Of a stretch of 64,000 nucleotides of DNA, positions 23,270 through 35,339 are shown piece by piece; position 1 is the first letter of the stretch, and each line of letters begins with the position of its first letter. Origin of the DNA: Helianthus annuus (taxonomy: Eukaryota; Streptophyta; Magnoliopsida; Asterales; Asteraceae); assembly GCF_002127325.2 (NCBI RefSeq), contig NC_035449.2:77724693-77788692 (forward strand). The letters are read 5' to 3'. The position numbers and the translations under genes are program-made. Under the pieces are notes generated by a model. That model saw nothing but the letters and a program-made list of their open reading frames with translations. It was not told the DNA's origin and ran no database searches.

Positions 23270-23425
23270 TCGCGGATCCCTGTTTTGATGTGATCTGACC
23301 CGTTTTTATGACCCGGGTATATAAATCACCTAAAAACCTAAATTCCTGTTGCCTCATTATTTTCCTTCACTGGTTCACACCGAAACCCTAGCCTCCGCCT
23401 CCGTCTTCTTCTTCTACCATCTGAG
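23270..23425 (+). promoter_or_regulatory. Promoter and 5' leader-like segment within the Helitron
   Basis: GGGTATATAAATCACC (about 23316) resembles a TATA box. About 60 bases later comes CACCGAAACCCTAGCC, containing the telo-box AAACCCTA typical of ribosomal-protein and other growth-related plant promoters, then a CT-rich leader and ATG at 23426. The 133-aa frame that follows is low-complexity and I do not recognise it. Likely a captured promoter and first exon of unknown source. Confidence 0.4.
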
Positions 23426-26092
23426 ATGTTCTACAATATTTTCTTTGCTAAAACCCTAGATATCTCGACTACTACGCTTTCTCAGATCATATTGGATCTT
23501 CAACAATTTCTCTTCATCTCAATCCACTTCGTCACTTCCTTCATTCTCAACGGATTTTTGTTTAGATTTATTCATCAATTTGATGTTGAATTCAATTTTG
23601 ATCACACAAACAGGGTATCGCCACAGGTATATGTGTTTAGAAGATATAGATATACAGAAGAAAAACACACACAAATTGTCTCATCTCTATCGTTCATTGA
23701 TTCTTCTAACAACCGCCAATTTCACACCAATTTTATTCTCGAATCTCTTCCAGATCTTCTTCACTCAGGTACACATCAAACTGTATATATCCTTTCATTT
23801 CTCTTATTGTATCAGATTGTTACATAATTCTTATTATATTAGCCTCTTGATTATTGTTTATTGGATGTTGTTGTTGATAGAATTTGCTATAAAGTTGCTC
23901 GATTTTTAGTGTTTTTTTGTAGTCACGAACTTTCGTTATGTGTTTTTATTGTTTTGGTTTTGGTTTTGGTTTGAAACAGAAGGTTTTTATAGTTATTAGG
24001 TGGGAAAATTAACCTCTAATTTGTAATTGGTAATGGATGAGCGGTTTAGGTTTAGGGTTTTTGCAGAATTGGTGGATTAATTTTTAACGTTTTGGGTTAT
24101 TTCGTGTGATTTAGTGTTTTGCACAGATTAGCGAACGACTGTCGTGTTGATAAGCTGGTATAATCTGTTTGAAGTGTTAGGGTTTTGCACAATAAGTGAA
24201 TGACTGTTTATTTAGTTGCTACAGTTTTCTGTAATTTGTGCACTAAGAGATTCATCTTTATAGAGTTGAAATGTACTTATGGTGTATGTCTAGGGTTTCG
24301 CATCTTAACGAAGCAGTTTGGTTTATTTGTGAAGCGTTATCCGTTTACGTAGTTGCCGAACTAGATTATTTGGGATAATGAAGGTTGTTATAGTCCGTGC
24401 ATGATGGAGTTGCCCTACAGTTTGCTCTGTGTTTAGTAGGCTATCGATAACTAAGTTTACAAAATGTACTTCTTTTTTCATTTGTTTCTCGGTTTGGTTA
24501 GGGTGGGGAAGGTTGTAAATTTGTTTATGATAGTTTTTGTTGATGCATTTATTTAACAGATGTTTGAAAATCTGAGATCATGGCTGCATTTGATAATTTG
24601 AAATTAAACCTACAAAAATGTTTATTTTATTGTATCAGTGAGTTGCTAATTTAATTTGTGGAATTATTACTGGCAATATTCAGTCGACTAGCAGAAGGTA
24701 TGTTTTTCTTTTCTATACGGTTCCTAAAACGGGTCAGACCAGGTATTATTTTCGGATCTTATATAAACACTGCATCCTAATTTTCTGAAACCCTAAACTA
24801 TCATACGCTTCTTCTAATTTCTATCATAATAGGTCCAATCTGCGACTAGGAGAGATCTAAGGCATGGCTAATTAGGAGTATGATACATACGTTATCAAAT
24901 GGGTAACACGAATAATTTTATGACTGTTATTTGTGCATTCGATACTTGTAATATTACATTATTTTTGACAATGTCTTTTGTTATGTATTGTAGTTACCAG
25001 AATGGCTTACCATTATTGGATATCTACGAATAATAGGAGTATATAGTGAGTATGGAATGCTCCTAGATGTATCTTTATTGTATCTAACTATTTACTCAGT
25101 TAGTCTTCGATTTGGCATCATTTTGAAACAATCCGTTACTTACAAACCTAATTTATTACCATATAATTCCATCCTTCTTGCAGTGAGAGCCCGTGTTAAT
25201 ACGTTTTCACAATCCTGGTGTAGAAGAAAATTGTCACTACTTGAAGGTAAATCACTCTTTATCAATTGTTCCACTTACATAATATAGTTTGACTTATTTA
25301 TTTGACTAATTGAATTCAGGAAGTTGAAGATGCTTAGATTAGGAGGAATGTAATAGATTGCTTTGAAAAGGCAAGCTTACCTACTTTGAGTGATGATGAG
25401 AGGAAAAGAATTCTTTAATTTGTTGTTATTGGATGTTAGTTGTGGTTCCAGTTGTTGGTTCATTGCTCTATATTTTTCTACTTATATAAATTGTTATTTA
25501 TTAATTTTTTCTAATTGGATTTCAGTCACCACATACAAGGTTATCCATCTATTCGCATATTGCGTAAGGGCAGTGACTTTAGGTAAATAACTTGTGTATT
25601 CTTTTTATATACTTGCCAATTTCAGCATAATAAATCTTTTACTTTGAAGTTTGCTTTATTTAAAAGCTTTATTTGTTGTATTTGCTGTATTTTAGAAATT
25701 ATGGTTCTAATTTGGGGTTTTTCATTACATGTAGTGTTTTCATAGTGCTCTGCAATCAACTGTCTTCTATCAGTTACAAGATCTCTGTTTTAAAATTGCT
25801 GATGCAAATTGTTGATAATTTAAATTGCACACTGTTTAGGTCTTGAAATTAGGTGTTTAGGTAATTCAAATATCCTTTCTATTTCCTGAAACTAATTGAT
25901 GTCTCTTGCGTAGGTATATTGCATCTGATGTAAGACTGTTCACCACTTCGATTTCATCTTAAAGGTATCAACCATCAAATTCAAAACATTAAATATTATT
26001 AATCTTGTGTTTCTTGATTTTCACCATATTTGCCCTTTGAATCTAGCGATGGATGTAGAAGACAGCTGTGTTATTACTCATGTTCAAGATAA

Positions 26093-26255
26093 CCTCTTTC
26101 GTGTTCATGTGAGCAAGAAGAGAGGAAGACACAAAGGAGGTGTGAAACATAGTTCAGATGATACAGGTTCAGGTGTCAAATCTGTATCATGTGAACTGTG
26201 TTTGACACATCCTTTGTGTCTTTCTCTCTTCTTGCTCACATGAACACGAAAGAGG
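26093..26255 (+). ncRNA. Long near-perfect hairpin, candidate young MIRNA/siRNA precursor
   Basis: The left arm 26093-26166 and right arm 26182-26255 are 74 bases each and pair with only about five mismatches, around a 15-base loop. The left arm begins CCTCTTTCGTGTTCATGTG and the right arm ends with its complement. The left arm also reads as coding-like sequence in frame with a start at 26049 (VHVSKKRGRHKGG), so the hairpin looks like an inverted duplication of an exon fragment, the accepted route for new plant MIRNA genes. Expression is unknown; a foldback transposon is the alternative, but no TIR or target duplication is evident. Confidence 0.5.
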
Positions 26256-26546
26256 TTATATTGAACATGATTTTATCTATTAAAGGAGCTTAGATGATGA
26301 CATAGAATTGGCTACGTGTCAATCTCTCAGGTATGCTATGTAGTCCTCGCTGATGTCATAATTACGAAACGGTATCCTTTAGTGTTGTTTTCGCTCAAGT
26401 TTGAAACGGTATTGTTTAGTGTTACTCTACCTTCAAGATAAGTCCAAAGAGCAGTTATCTATATATAAAAATTTTGCCTTCAAATTCTTTCTAACAAAAC
26501 AATAGAAACGTTGTTGATTATTTGATTTTTTTTTCATTTTTTGTAG

Positions 26547-26687
26547 CTATGACAAGGTTTAAAGCTATTGAATGGCTTGAAAGTGTAGTTAGGTCATTGG
26601 AGATACCAAAACAGCTATCAAACTTTTTGATAGGTCAAAGCTTTATGTTTCCAACAACTAATGGTTGTTCTATCCTAAAGACTTCTG
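26547..26687 (+). pseudogene. Exon-like fragment in the Helitron (47 codons)
   Basis: Bounded by an acceptor (TTTTTTGTAG) and a donor (G/GTATGTAC). It encodes MTRFKAIEWLESVVRSLEIP and a further 25 residues. The phrase IEWLESVV..LEIPKQ resembles the start of the calponin-homology domain of plant KIN-14 kinesins, but the following residues do not continue that match. Captured exon; identity weak. Confidence 0.3.
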
Positions 26688-27442
26688 GTATGTACTTTAA
26701 GCATAAACTTTATATTGTCATTCATGGTGTTAAACAATGTGATTAGAGTAGAAGTTCAACATTGCTATCTTGTAACTTAGTTTCAGTTTGAATCTGTTTG
26801 TGTATTTCCGAGGCCTTTTTTAAGCAAGCCGCATAGTATAAACTCTAACTTTTGGGTGTTGTAGACTGTTTTAGGTTGATTTCTAGGATTATTTAGGTTG
26901 AAGGTAACCTTCATTAGGGTTTTTATTGTCATCTTTTTGTTGTAAATTAGGACGAAAATCATGTTAAATGACTACACGGTTGTTTTTCTCATTTTACCTG
27001 AACATGGTTTCATAAAATTACTTTCTTGCCTGTTATACGTCTTTTTCTAATCTCAGTGCTATAAAATTATTTTCGTGTTCACCTTCGTTTGTTATCAAAA
27101 TATGTTGTTAAATAAACGAACATATATTAAAAGATATAAACTTGGCTTTATAAGACTAGCATATTGAGTGCTGCTGTCCCTAATGGATCTTTCGACTTTT
27201 GCCCTAGAATAATATATACAACTACCAAACAATCTTAACATAATCAAAATTCAGTTAAAATTTACTTGGGTTTATTGAAACTGTTTGGCTTCGAGAATTG
27301 TTAAAGGAGAAAATTAAATAAAGATTAAACATTGTTAAATCGAAAAGTTTAAAAAGAAGTAAAAATAATACGATCATCCATATAAAGTATTTAAAAAGTA
27401 ACAATTACATATAAAAAACAAAACTAATCAGACACTTAAACT

Positions 27443-27754
27443 CTAATAGCAAGAATCAAGAAACTTTAACTTCAACTCCATGGAGCACTGAACTTCACGA
27501 TGTATGTCATTGATCTTTCTCATGAACTCAAGGTCTCTATCTCCACACTCTATATTACTCGCAATACATAGGTCACGAACGGAAGTAGTTGGCATCGCCC
27601 TCAGGTTTCTCGAAACCTGGTCTCTTGTCAGGAGACCAAGTTGTAGTCCGTTAAAACACCTCTTCAACTCTTGAAGAGTAGACCTATCAGCCAAAACTTG
27701 CTCTTCGATTTGTTTAATAAAGCGTTGCTTGAAATCGTCAGAATATGACTCCAT
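27443..27754 (-). CDS. Small hypothetical protein, 103 aa, in the Helitron
   Basis: I place the start at MESYSDDFKQRF (ATG at 27754). The product is charged and predicted mostly helical (FIKQIEEQVLADRSTLQELK, FMRKINDIHREVQC) with no recognised domain. The nearest upstream gene is the divergent ORF at 28154, about 400 bases away, so a shared intergenic region is possible. It may be an intact captured gene or a remnant. Confidence 0.4.
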   Translation of the reverse strand: MESYSDDFKQRFIKQIEEQVLADRSTLQELKRCFNGLQLGLLTRDQVSRNLRAMPTTSVRDLCIASNIECGDRDLEFMRKINDIHREVQCSMELKLKFLDSCY

Positions 27755-28153
27755 TCTAATGTATTTATAAGAACTAAAGCAAACAATAACAATTGATCTT
27801 TGGGTTTCAGTGAATGAATCTGTGTATGATAAAACAACATTTGAATTGTCAATGGTATTATATAGAATCTGTAACAGGCCAAAGGTCATTTTTAAATGCA
27901 ATCATTAAATAAAAATTTATATTTAAAAACCATGTATATTTAATGATTTAATGATTTAATGGTAAAACGTGTATAAATTTAAACCTTCAAAAAAGGTTAT
28001 CATAATTAGGAAATGTCTGTTCATTTACCACATGAAACATTTTACACACTATAAAGGTTCATGATTAGTTTACTTGAAAACATCAACACTTCATTTTTAA
28101 AAAACCCTTCACCCTAAAACAAACTGTCCAAAAAACACTAACACTCTTTCTAA

Positions 28154-28507
28154 ATGGCAAGCAAAAGCTTCTACCACTGGTCTGAAACTGCCGATCTTAA
28201 AATTGAATTTTTAAGATGGTCACTTGAAGAACAGAGAAAAGATGAAGAACTCAACAAAAAAGTTGCTATGGTGAGTGATAAATATTATAAGCAAACCTGG
28301 AGTAGCATTGCACTGCTGGATGAAGTGGTCTGTTCCCCTCCATCAGAGTTTAAAGAAAAAGCAGAAGAGTTTATCACACATCTGCTGAAACAAGATCAAA
28401 AGACCTGTGATATGCTTGCTGATCTGCAAATTAAAACAAACAATGAAATTGCATGGAAGAAGGCGAGAGAACGAGATATCTTATTAAGTGTTAATTGTAA
28501 TGTATAA
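28154..28507 (+). CDS. Small hypothetical protein, 117 aa, in the Helitron
   Basis: Starts MASKSFYHWSETADLKIEF after a pyrimidine-rich leader. It is helical and charged (RWSLEEQRKDEELNKKVAM, EFKEKAEEFITHLLKQDQK), with no signal peptide or membrane segment and no domain I can name. It diverges from the 103-aa ORF on the other strand. Its size and helical character resemble that neighbour but I cannot align them by eye. Confidence 0.4.
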   Translation: MASKSFYHWSETADLKIEFLRWSLEEQRKDEELNKKVAMVSDKYYKQTWSSIALLDEVVCSPPSEFKEKAEEFITHLLKQDQKTCDMLADLQIKTNNEIAWKKARERDILLSVNCNV

Positions 28508-28879
28508 TTTTTAATTTTTACTATTTTTCAAAATCAGAATTTTGTAATACTATTTAATATCGAATGAGTTGTATCGTTTTTCTTTTTATTTGTTTTATTT
28601 ATACATTTAAGTATGTATTAATCATAATTCATAAATAGTTTTTAATATATGGAACTTTCTCGAGCTCGGGAAGGGTCGAGTCGGTCACAGGAAGAAGGTG
28701 ACCCGTTAAGAGGAAGTGAGAGTGATATGGAAACAGATCCTTTGTGGGTTGGAAACAAATGGAATAACTCAACTTGTAAAGATGAAACAAAAGTGTACAT
28801 TTTGACTTTTTGGTCATTTTTTTACTTTAGAGCTGATGTGTTTTGTGCTTTTATCAGATTATTTTAATTGTAGTTACAG

Positions 28880-29571
28880 CTTAATATATTACCGTTAAAT
28901 TACTAGCTTTACCCTTTTCAGTTCTTAATTATGTATCTTACGTACGTTTAATAACAGGTACAATCCATTTCTCATGGCTTGCTATGATCCCGACACTGAT
29001 GACACTGATGAATATCAAAGTGTCTGTCGTGTAATGTCCGGCTTCTCAGATGCGTTCTGTACAGAGGTTTGTTGTTTTTGAATGACATGTTTTAAGAAAT
29101 AATGTATTAATATAATAAAAAGACTAACTTATTTAAGTAATGTTCTTATTTGTTATTTTGGTATTGAAATACTTGAAGATGAGAAATTGTTAAATCTCTT
29201 GATGTTGAAGATGGTTATCTCCCGTCAAAGCGTTCGGATTCTTGGTTAAATGTTTGTTTGCTTTATGAGTCGGTGTTAAATTATTTTTAATACTCAATTG
29301 GTATAATATCATTTGCAGGTTAAGTGAAATTATGTCGAAGGTTTAAATGATTTATTGGGCTTGGTTCCTATTGGTGCTTGGTACGGGAATGGAAGGAATG
29401 CTGGATGGTAACAACTTAATATAGTACCATTAAATTAATAGCTTTACCCTTTTCAGTTCTTTATTATGTATGTTATGTACGTTTAATAACAGGTACAGTC
29501 CATTTCTCATGGCTTGCTATGATCCCGACACTGATGAATATCAAAGTGTCTGTCGTGTAATGTCCGGCTTC
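28880..29571 (+). repeat. Direct duplication inside the Helitron
   Basis: Bases 28880-29045 and 29414-29571 are near copies: an intron-like AT-rich part, an acceptor (TTTAATAACAG), then an exon-like part reading PFLMACYDPDTD and YQSVCRVMSGF. The second copy lacks one of two GACACTGAT units. After the common part the copies diverge. The source gene is not recognised. Confidence 0.75.
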
Positions 29572-30425
29572 AGGAAGGTGAAGATGGCTTCTGGTGGTCA
29601 AGATTTGATATGGCCTCTTTCTCTGTCTCCACTCTCAAAACCCTAGCTCCGCACCATATTCTTAAAAAATGAGGGTGGGATGCGACATAGATGATGAGAA
29701 TCCGAGTCTAGATTCGACTTGCTAGGTTTGTATTCATCTTTTAATCGTTATATATGTTTTTAGGGTTCTTACGTGTGCTTTTAATTTAGCGAGTTTATTC
29801 ATATTAGAAGAAATAATGAAGAAATTGTTCTTGATTGATTTTTGGGAGCCGAAATTCAGTGTCAATTTAGGGTTAGTTATTGTGTAAAATCAACTTTGTT
29901 CATCGATCAATCATTTTGTTTTGAAATTAGTTGAAATAAGGGATTGTTTATGTGATAAACCAATGTGTGTGTAGAATATTTTGTGCAGTTGCGTGTTTCA
30001 AAAGCGAAGATGAAGGAGCGGAGGTGAAAGAGAACACAAACAAAATTTTAGCCGTCTTTTTTGCTGAATTTGGTATCACAAGTGATGCAGCATTGAAGGT
30101 CGGTATGTTCGAGTTGGGTCGCGTCGGGTCATTTGTTTATTAAACGTATCCCGTGTGGGAATTGAGTTTGGTTAGGATGATAAGTAGTGGAGTTCTGTTT
30201 TTCTTTAATTTGTTGATCACTCAAATGAAGCTGCTTAAATTTTTCGCATTTTTATGTCATTGAATGACACTATTTACTTAAGTTGTTATTGTTAACATCT
30301 ATGAAGACATTTTTTAATTTATTATTGTATTAACAATTAATCAATGTTGTGTAAAAGTTTAATGAAATAATATGTTACATTTTAACGAAAAAAACATGTT
30401 TATTAACTAATAAAAATAAACAATG

Positions 30426-30556
30426 TGGGAAGCATTCCCGGGTGATAACATGTTAGTTATTTTTTATCATTTTATTTAAGTATTTATTGCTTATAAATAA
30501 TAAGTGACATGTATAACTTTCTTGAGCCCGGGAAGCATTCCCGGGTAATAACCTAG
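30426..30556 (+). other. Helitron 3' termini: functional-looking hairpin plus an upstream degenerate copy
   Basis: The distal end has the stem CCCGGGAAGCATTCCCGGG (30527-30545) followed by TAATAACCTAG. A similar unit about 100 bases upstream reads GGGAAGCATTCCCGGGTGAT and then AACATGTTAGT, with its left stem eroded. Two stacked 3' ends would fit a terminator that was once bypassed or replaced. From 30557 to 30704 there is plain AT-rich DNA. Confidence 0.55.
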
Positions 30557-30704
30557 TAATATTAATATATATAAATGACATTAAATGCACTAACTATTGA
30601 AACGGTGAAAAAGTAAAATTTTTATTTCAAGTGTAAGGGTAGAAGGATATTGAAACGGCAGCAAGTTGGTGGCAGTTATTTCTGTCGTTTTGATCGGTCG
30701 CAAC

Positions 30705-31219
30705 TAGGGGTGTAAACGAGCTGAGCTGAGCCCGAGCCTGACTAGGCTCGAGCCCGGCTCGTTATGTTTTTATGAAGCTCGAGCTCGAGCTTAGCTCAGT
30801 TCGAGCCTACTTCTCTGAGCTCGAGCTCGGCTCGCGAGTAAAACCCAAAACTCGAGCTATTTCGAGAACAACCTCAAATGAGCTAGAAACTCGGCTCGAG
30901 CTTGTTTCAATAGCGATTAAGCGAGCCAAAGCTCGGCTTGAGCTCGGCTCACCAATGTTATCATCATCATTATTATATTATATATAAAAAAACTAAAATT
31001 TTGCTTAGGCTCGTTTGGGCTCGCGAGCCTAAACGAGCTTTGTATTTCAGGCTCGAGCTCGGGCTCGATAACTAAATGAGCTCTATTTCAGGCTCGAGCT
31101 CGGGCTCGTTAAGGCTCGACTCGTTCGAGCTTTTAACCAAAACTTAAGGCTAGTTGAGTGAAATACGACATGAGCCGATCACGAGTAGCTCTCGAGCCTC
31201 TGGGTTTGTCTACCCCCTA
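30705..31219. mobile_element. hAT-type MITE, 515 bp, rich in GAGCTCG words
   Basis: The 8-base duplication GTCGCAAC flanks it (30697-30704 and 31220-31227). Ends are TAGGGGTGTAAAC and, reversed, TAGGGGGTAGACAAAC. An 8-bp duplication with short imperfect TIRs indicates hAT. The inside is a dense run of CTCGAGC/GAGCTCG words that can fold in many ways. A 71-aa frame inside is an artefact. From 31228 to 31501 there is no gene. Confidence 0.85.
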
Positions 31220-31509
31220 GTCGCAACCTTTGAGAACTCAAGTCACAGCCTTTTAAAACTTAAGATGGCCTTCTTTAATCAAATTTTTAATCTTTGAATC
31301 AATGCGTCTTTTAAACAAACTAAATACTTTTTTTTCGAAAAAGAATGGGTGACAACACTTCTTCCAAACCATTGTGTCTTAAGTTGTTTTAAAAAAGAAT
31401 AAGTGGTAACCCTTCATCTAAACCATTGTGATGTAATCAACCCACCTCTTCATAAGGTGGTTGCTTATTTTGTTTTTTTATAAAAAAATTCGATTCAGTT
31501 AGCAACGTT

Positions 31510-31694
31510 TAGGACTGTTCAAATTGCTCGGTGCTCGACGCTCGTTCGATGCTCGCTCGAAAAATGCTCGGAATTTGCTCGTTCGATTCAGCTCGATTGA
31601 AAAAATGCTCGGTTCGGATCGGTTCGGTTTGTAAACGAACCGAGCACGAGCAAAGGTCCGCTCAGTTCGCTTCGGCTCGATTGGCTTGATTTAT

Positions 31695-31699
<5 letters not shown>
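31510..31699. mobile_element. Left end of a split hAT-like element
   Basis: Starts TAGGACTGTTCAAATTGCTC directly after GCAACGTT (31502-31509). The body repeats GCTCG and includes GTAAACGAACCGAGCACGAG. The right end of the same kind of element, with the same GCAACGTT after it, is at about 52212-52383. It ends where the (TA)n tract begins. Confidence 0.65.

Positions 31700-31752
<53 letters not shown>
31700..31752. repeat. (TA)n microsatellite at the head of an element chain
   Basis: About 26 TA units. Further TA tracts separate the five following elements, at 32071-32085, 32478-32502, 37620-37696, 39127-39164 and 39721-39762. Confidence 0.95.
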
Positions 31753-31754
<2 letters not shown>

Positions 31755-32070
31755 GAAGGATCCACTAAAAAGTGGATTTTGTCTAAGTAGCCTAAGAAGG
31801 ATTGTGATAATGACATGTGACACTCCTAATAAGTAGGAATGAAAAAATAATGTCGTATAAAAAAGTTATGAACGTTAAAAAAACGAAGGTGGAATATGCA
31901 TGTGCCTTGCATGTGGGGAGAGAAAGTCAATAAATAGGATTTTCCCAAGATACCTTGCACTTCTCCTTTCTCCTACACTTTCATCTTAACCATTGATTTG
32001 AAAAATGAATGGTTAAGATTCCTTCTCATTCTACTTAGGCAAAATAAACTTTTTATTTGATCTTACCCCT
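31753..32070. mobile_element. (TA)n-flanked MITE, 318 bp
   Basis: The left end has AAAAAGTGGATTTTGTCTAA and the right end, reversed, AAAAAGTTTATTTTGCCTAA. Both continue into GTAG and GAGAAGGA-like sequence, so the TIRs are about 45 bases. A second hairpin (TTAACCATT / AATGGTTAA) lies near the right end. No coding sequence. Confidence 0.8.
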
Positions 32071-32085
32071 ATATATATATATATA

Positions 32086-32469
32086 GGCTAATGCTAGACA
32101 AAAAACCCTAAAAATTTAAAAAAAAACTCTAGAAAACTCAACCTCCCGACATTTTTTTTTTGAAAAAGATAACACATGTAATATACATATTTTTAAGAGT
32201 TTTGGGCAAACAAAAAAAAATAGCGCCGAAGGATATTTAAAAAAAATAAACAAATTTCTACAACTTTCGTGACTAACATGTGTTAGACAAAAAATGCTGA
32301 AACTTGTTTATTTTTTTTAAAAACATTCCTTAGGCGCTTTTTTGTTTTTTTAGCCCAAAACACTTAAAAACATGTATATTACATGTGTTATTTTTTTTCA
32401 AAAAAAAAAAAATGTCGGGAGGTTGGGTTTTCTAGGGTTTTTTAAAATTTTTAGGGTTTTCTATATAGC

Positions 32470-32477
<8 letters not shown>
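32086..32477. mobile_element. (TA)n-flanked foldback element, ~390 bp
   Basis: The element is almost all inverted repeat, with arms of about 180 bases. The left arm contains AACCTCCCGACATTTTTTTT at about 32140 and the right arm its complement near 32405-32424. The innermost part has AACATGTGTTAG at the turn. A truncated copy of the same family is at about 11957-12212. Confidence 0.85.
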
Positions 32478-32502
<25 letters not shown>

Positions 32503-33469
32503 GGATAAAGATCCGTTAGGAACCACCCTTTATTGCGAGAACCGCGAGAACCAAGATTCCTTCTCATTCCTTATTTCTATCCCCCGTTCACGACAGTCTT
32601 TCACAATCTAGGGTTTCATCAGAGATCTTGCATCCATCGACTACGGTGATCTTACAGCGGCGACTGATATCCAAAGAATAGCATAATCTTCAATTGAGTT
32701 TTACTGTTTCTATCTTTCACCAGTCCTCACACCATTCTTCAATCGGTTTTGGATTTATATGATACCATTCAAACGTAGGAATACCTAATTTTCATCTGAT
32801 TTTGGATTCTGCTTCGATTTTCTTCATTATTCACTGATTTGTTCGATTTTCTTCATAATCTGCAGGTTTTAGTTTTCGAATCCAATTCAGATGTTTATGC
32901 TATGATTTCAATTTATGATTTGCCCTTGGTTCGAATCTCGTTTTGAAAGATTATTTGGTTGTTCTGGAATCGAAACAAGTTGCAATGACAGGACGATGGC
33001 TGCTGTAAGTAATTCAATTTTACGTATAGCATACTCCAGCAAGTTTTATTCTATTCGAATCCTAAATAAATCAGGCATTCTTGTTTGGTGTTTGGTAGTA
33101 GTTGCAGGTCAGAAGTGATGGTGAATTTTTAGCCAATTGGTATCTTCTCAGGTAAAAGGTTTATATATAAATCTTTAGTTTGTCAATAGATGGTATTTTA
33201 TATCCATTTTATGTAAATTGTGACTCGTTCAATGATATACTCCTTTGCAGCATGTTCACAATTGTTTTATGATGTAAAATATGATTACTCAATATTATAT
33301 GCACATGTGCATTGTGTCAATTGCATCATGTTTTATGTTGTACATTATGGTTACTCAATATTATATACACATATATTATATGTACATGTGCATTGTGTCA
33401 ATTGCATCATGTTTTATGTTGTACATTATGGTTACTCAATATTATATGCACATATATTATCTCCACTTT

Positions 33470-34323
33470 GGGGTTTCGGTAGTTCACCAGCACCAGTTCA
33501 TGGTCTTCTCACTCGGCCGAGAGGCGGTTCACGGTGGCGGAGAGCCGTGCACGGTGGTTTTCATGGCATATAGATAGTCGTGTTCATGTACTTCATGGCG
33601 GTTGCAGTCGGCACGATGTTTACAGTTGCATATGGCGTCTTCGTGTCGATCCTCGTATATCCGATGAACCTCCTCATATATTGTCTGAATATCATCATCA
33701 TACAACATCTGATGCCGACTTTGGTGGTCCATCTGTTGTCAATCCCGTTGATAGTCACAGAATTATGTCTAAAACTGTTGAAAGTCGACATACCCTTCAT
33801 AGGTTTGAAATTCAGACTCTTGACTCTATGTCTACATCACTTTGACAACACATACAAATACAGATCATCAAGAGTTACAATTCATTCGATTTGTGACTAA
33901 AGGTATTATGTTGACTGTAAACGATGTTTATACTTTTGTAAATGATATTGTATTAAATGATGTGCACATGTGCATTATATTGACTGTAAATGATGTTGTA
34001 TTAAATTATATGCACATATGCATCATGTTGATTGTAAATGATATTGTATTAACTTATATGCACATGTGCATTATGTTGAAAATTATACCATGTCGTTGAT
34101 GTATGGATTCTGTTTATGTATGGATTCTGAACAGGTGCCTTATGGATGACTATCCAATTATGTACAGAATGGCATTAAACAAAGGGTCTTGGGTGGCGGA
34201 CAACTACAAAAAAAATGGAAGAACAAGCCGACAACCGGGGAGGCATGGTGGAGTTTATGCATCTTATGGCGTGCTGAGAAACACCAGAGTGAAGACGGGT
34301 CAATATGGGTGGGGTTGGCACTG
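33470..34323 (+). other. Unrecognised exon-like blocks in the 5.1 kb element
   Basis: Two GC-richer stretches stand out from AT-rich surroundings. The first (about 33470-33845) reads in one frame as VHVLHGGCSRHDVYSCIWR and so on. The second (34103-34323) includes GSWVADNYKKNG and GRHGGVYASYGVLRN. Neither matches a family I can name; they may be captured exons or UTRs. Confidence 0.3.
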
Positions 34324-35339
34324 ATGTTGATGTTGAATTCCCTACTCTAAATAGAACGTTTAATCGCTAGGAGGACATATTGTGATGATGTACAACACTT
34401 ATGATACAAAAACTGGATTTTCCACACGCAACTACTTATATATTGATTGTCACTTGTTTTTTTTTTTACATTCATTGTTTATACTTATTGTTTATCTACT
34501 TAACGGTGTAATATTCATTGTTTTATTCATGTCCATTTAATATAAATTACCAATATGTCCACTGTTTCAACACATGCACATGTGCATTACCCAACGCGTG
34601 CATTTTCAACATTGAAACCGTAGCATCTAAACTTGTTGATTTACTGTTTCTAATGTCATTATGTTTTAAGTGCATGTACTCCATTTTCAATCCACCTATT
34701 ATACATTGCAACGTATACATTATACACATGTGCATTGCCACCATATACTATGTCAAACAACATTAAACATTACTACCTTTACGTTATGCACATGTGCATT
34801 GCCAACATTATTTATGCCACACATTATATCACATCAATATGTGCCTGGGCATTTCCAACATATATTATAACATACACCATACAAGATTGTAAACTACATA
34901 TCCTAAGTATTATTATTCTAAATAATGCATATGTGCATATGACATATCACTTAAACATAACCTATACAAGTTCATTTCCATCTACATTACCATCCGTGGA
35001 TATATTACTAACATGTTTACCAATTTCAAATTATGCACATGTGCATACAAAAACCTCCTTACCATACCAAATGTATAAAGATATTACCAATATGTATACA
35101 TTTTCAAATTACACACTTTGACTCTTTTTGTTCCACCTACTTTTCAGTGTGATAATATTGGAGTCACATTTCATCTACGAAATATCATGTCATTGATTTC
35201 AACTTTATTCAAGATATAGGTTCAACAATAATTTGTGGGTTTCTATTGGACCACGTATGTAACCAAAACCTAGTTACAATGTTTGGCAAAACTGTCGGTT
35301 GTAACAAAGATTAATTACAATATCAGATTATGATTCAAG

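Larger units (their letters stand above)
23168..30556 (+). mobile_element. Helitron-like element, 7.4 kb, non-autonomous
   Basis: The left end is TC (TCTATTATATATAATAAA) preceded by A. The right end is CTAG followed by T, with a perfect 8-bp stem (CCCGGGAA GCA TTCCCGGG, 30527-30545) 7 bases before CTAG. These are the hallmarks of plant Helitrons inserting between A and T. No Rep/helicase sequence is visible, so it is non-autonomous. It carries promoter-like and exon-like segments, two small ORFs, a long hairpin and an internal duplication. A degenerate second 3' end lies at about 30426-30456. Confidence 0.6.

Noticed and set aside
23426..23827. 133-aa frame after a good promoter-like leader as a real gene
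   Set aside because: Low-complexity Phe/Ile/Ser-rich translation with no family match; a leader and intron of a captured gene is more likely.
26522..26746. Confident KIN-14 kinesin fragment
   Set aside because: Only about 20 residues resemble the CH-domain start, and the following residues do not match; kept as an unassigned exon-like fragment.
30772..30987. 71-aa Glu/Leu/Ser-rich frame
   Set aside because: Lies in the GAGCTCG-rich interior of a hAT MITE.
33220..33577. Forward frames of about 100 aa repeating LYAHVHCVNCIMFYVVHYG
   Set aside because: They translate a short tandem duplication that contains the ATGCACATGTGCAT word.
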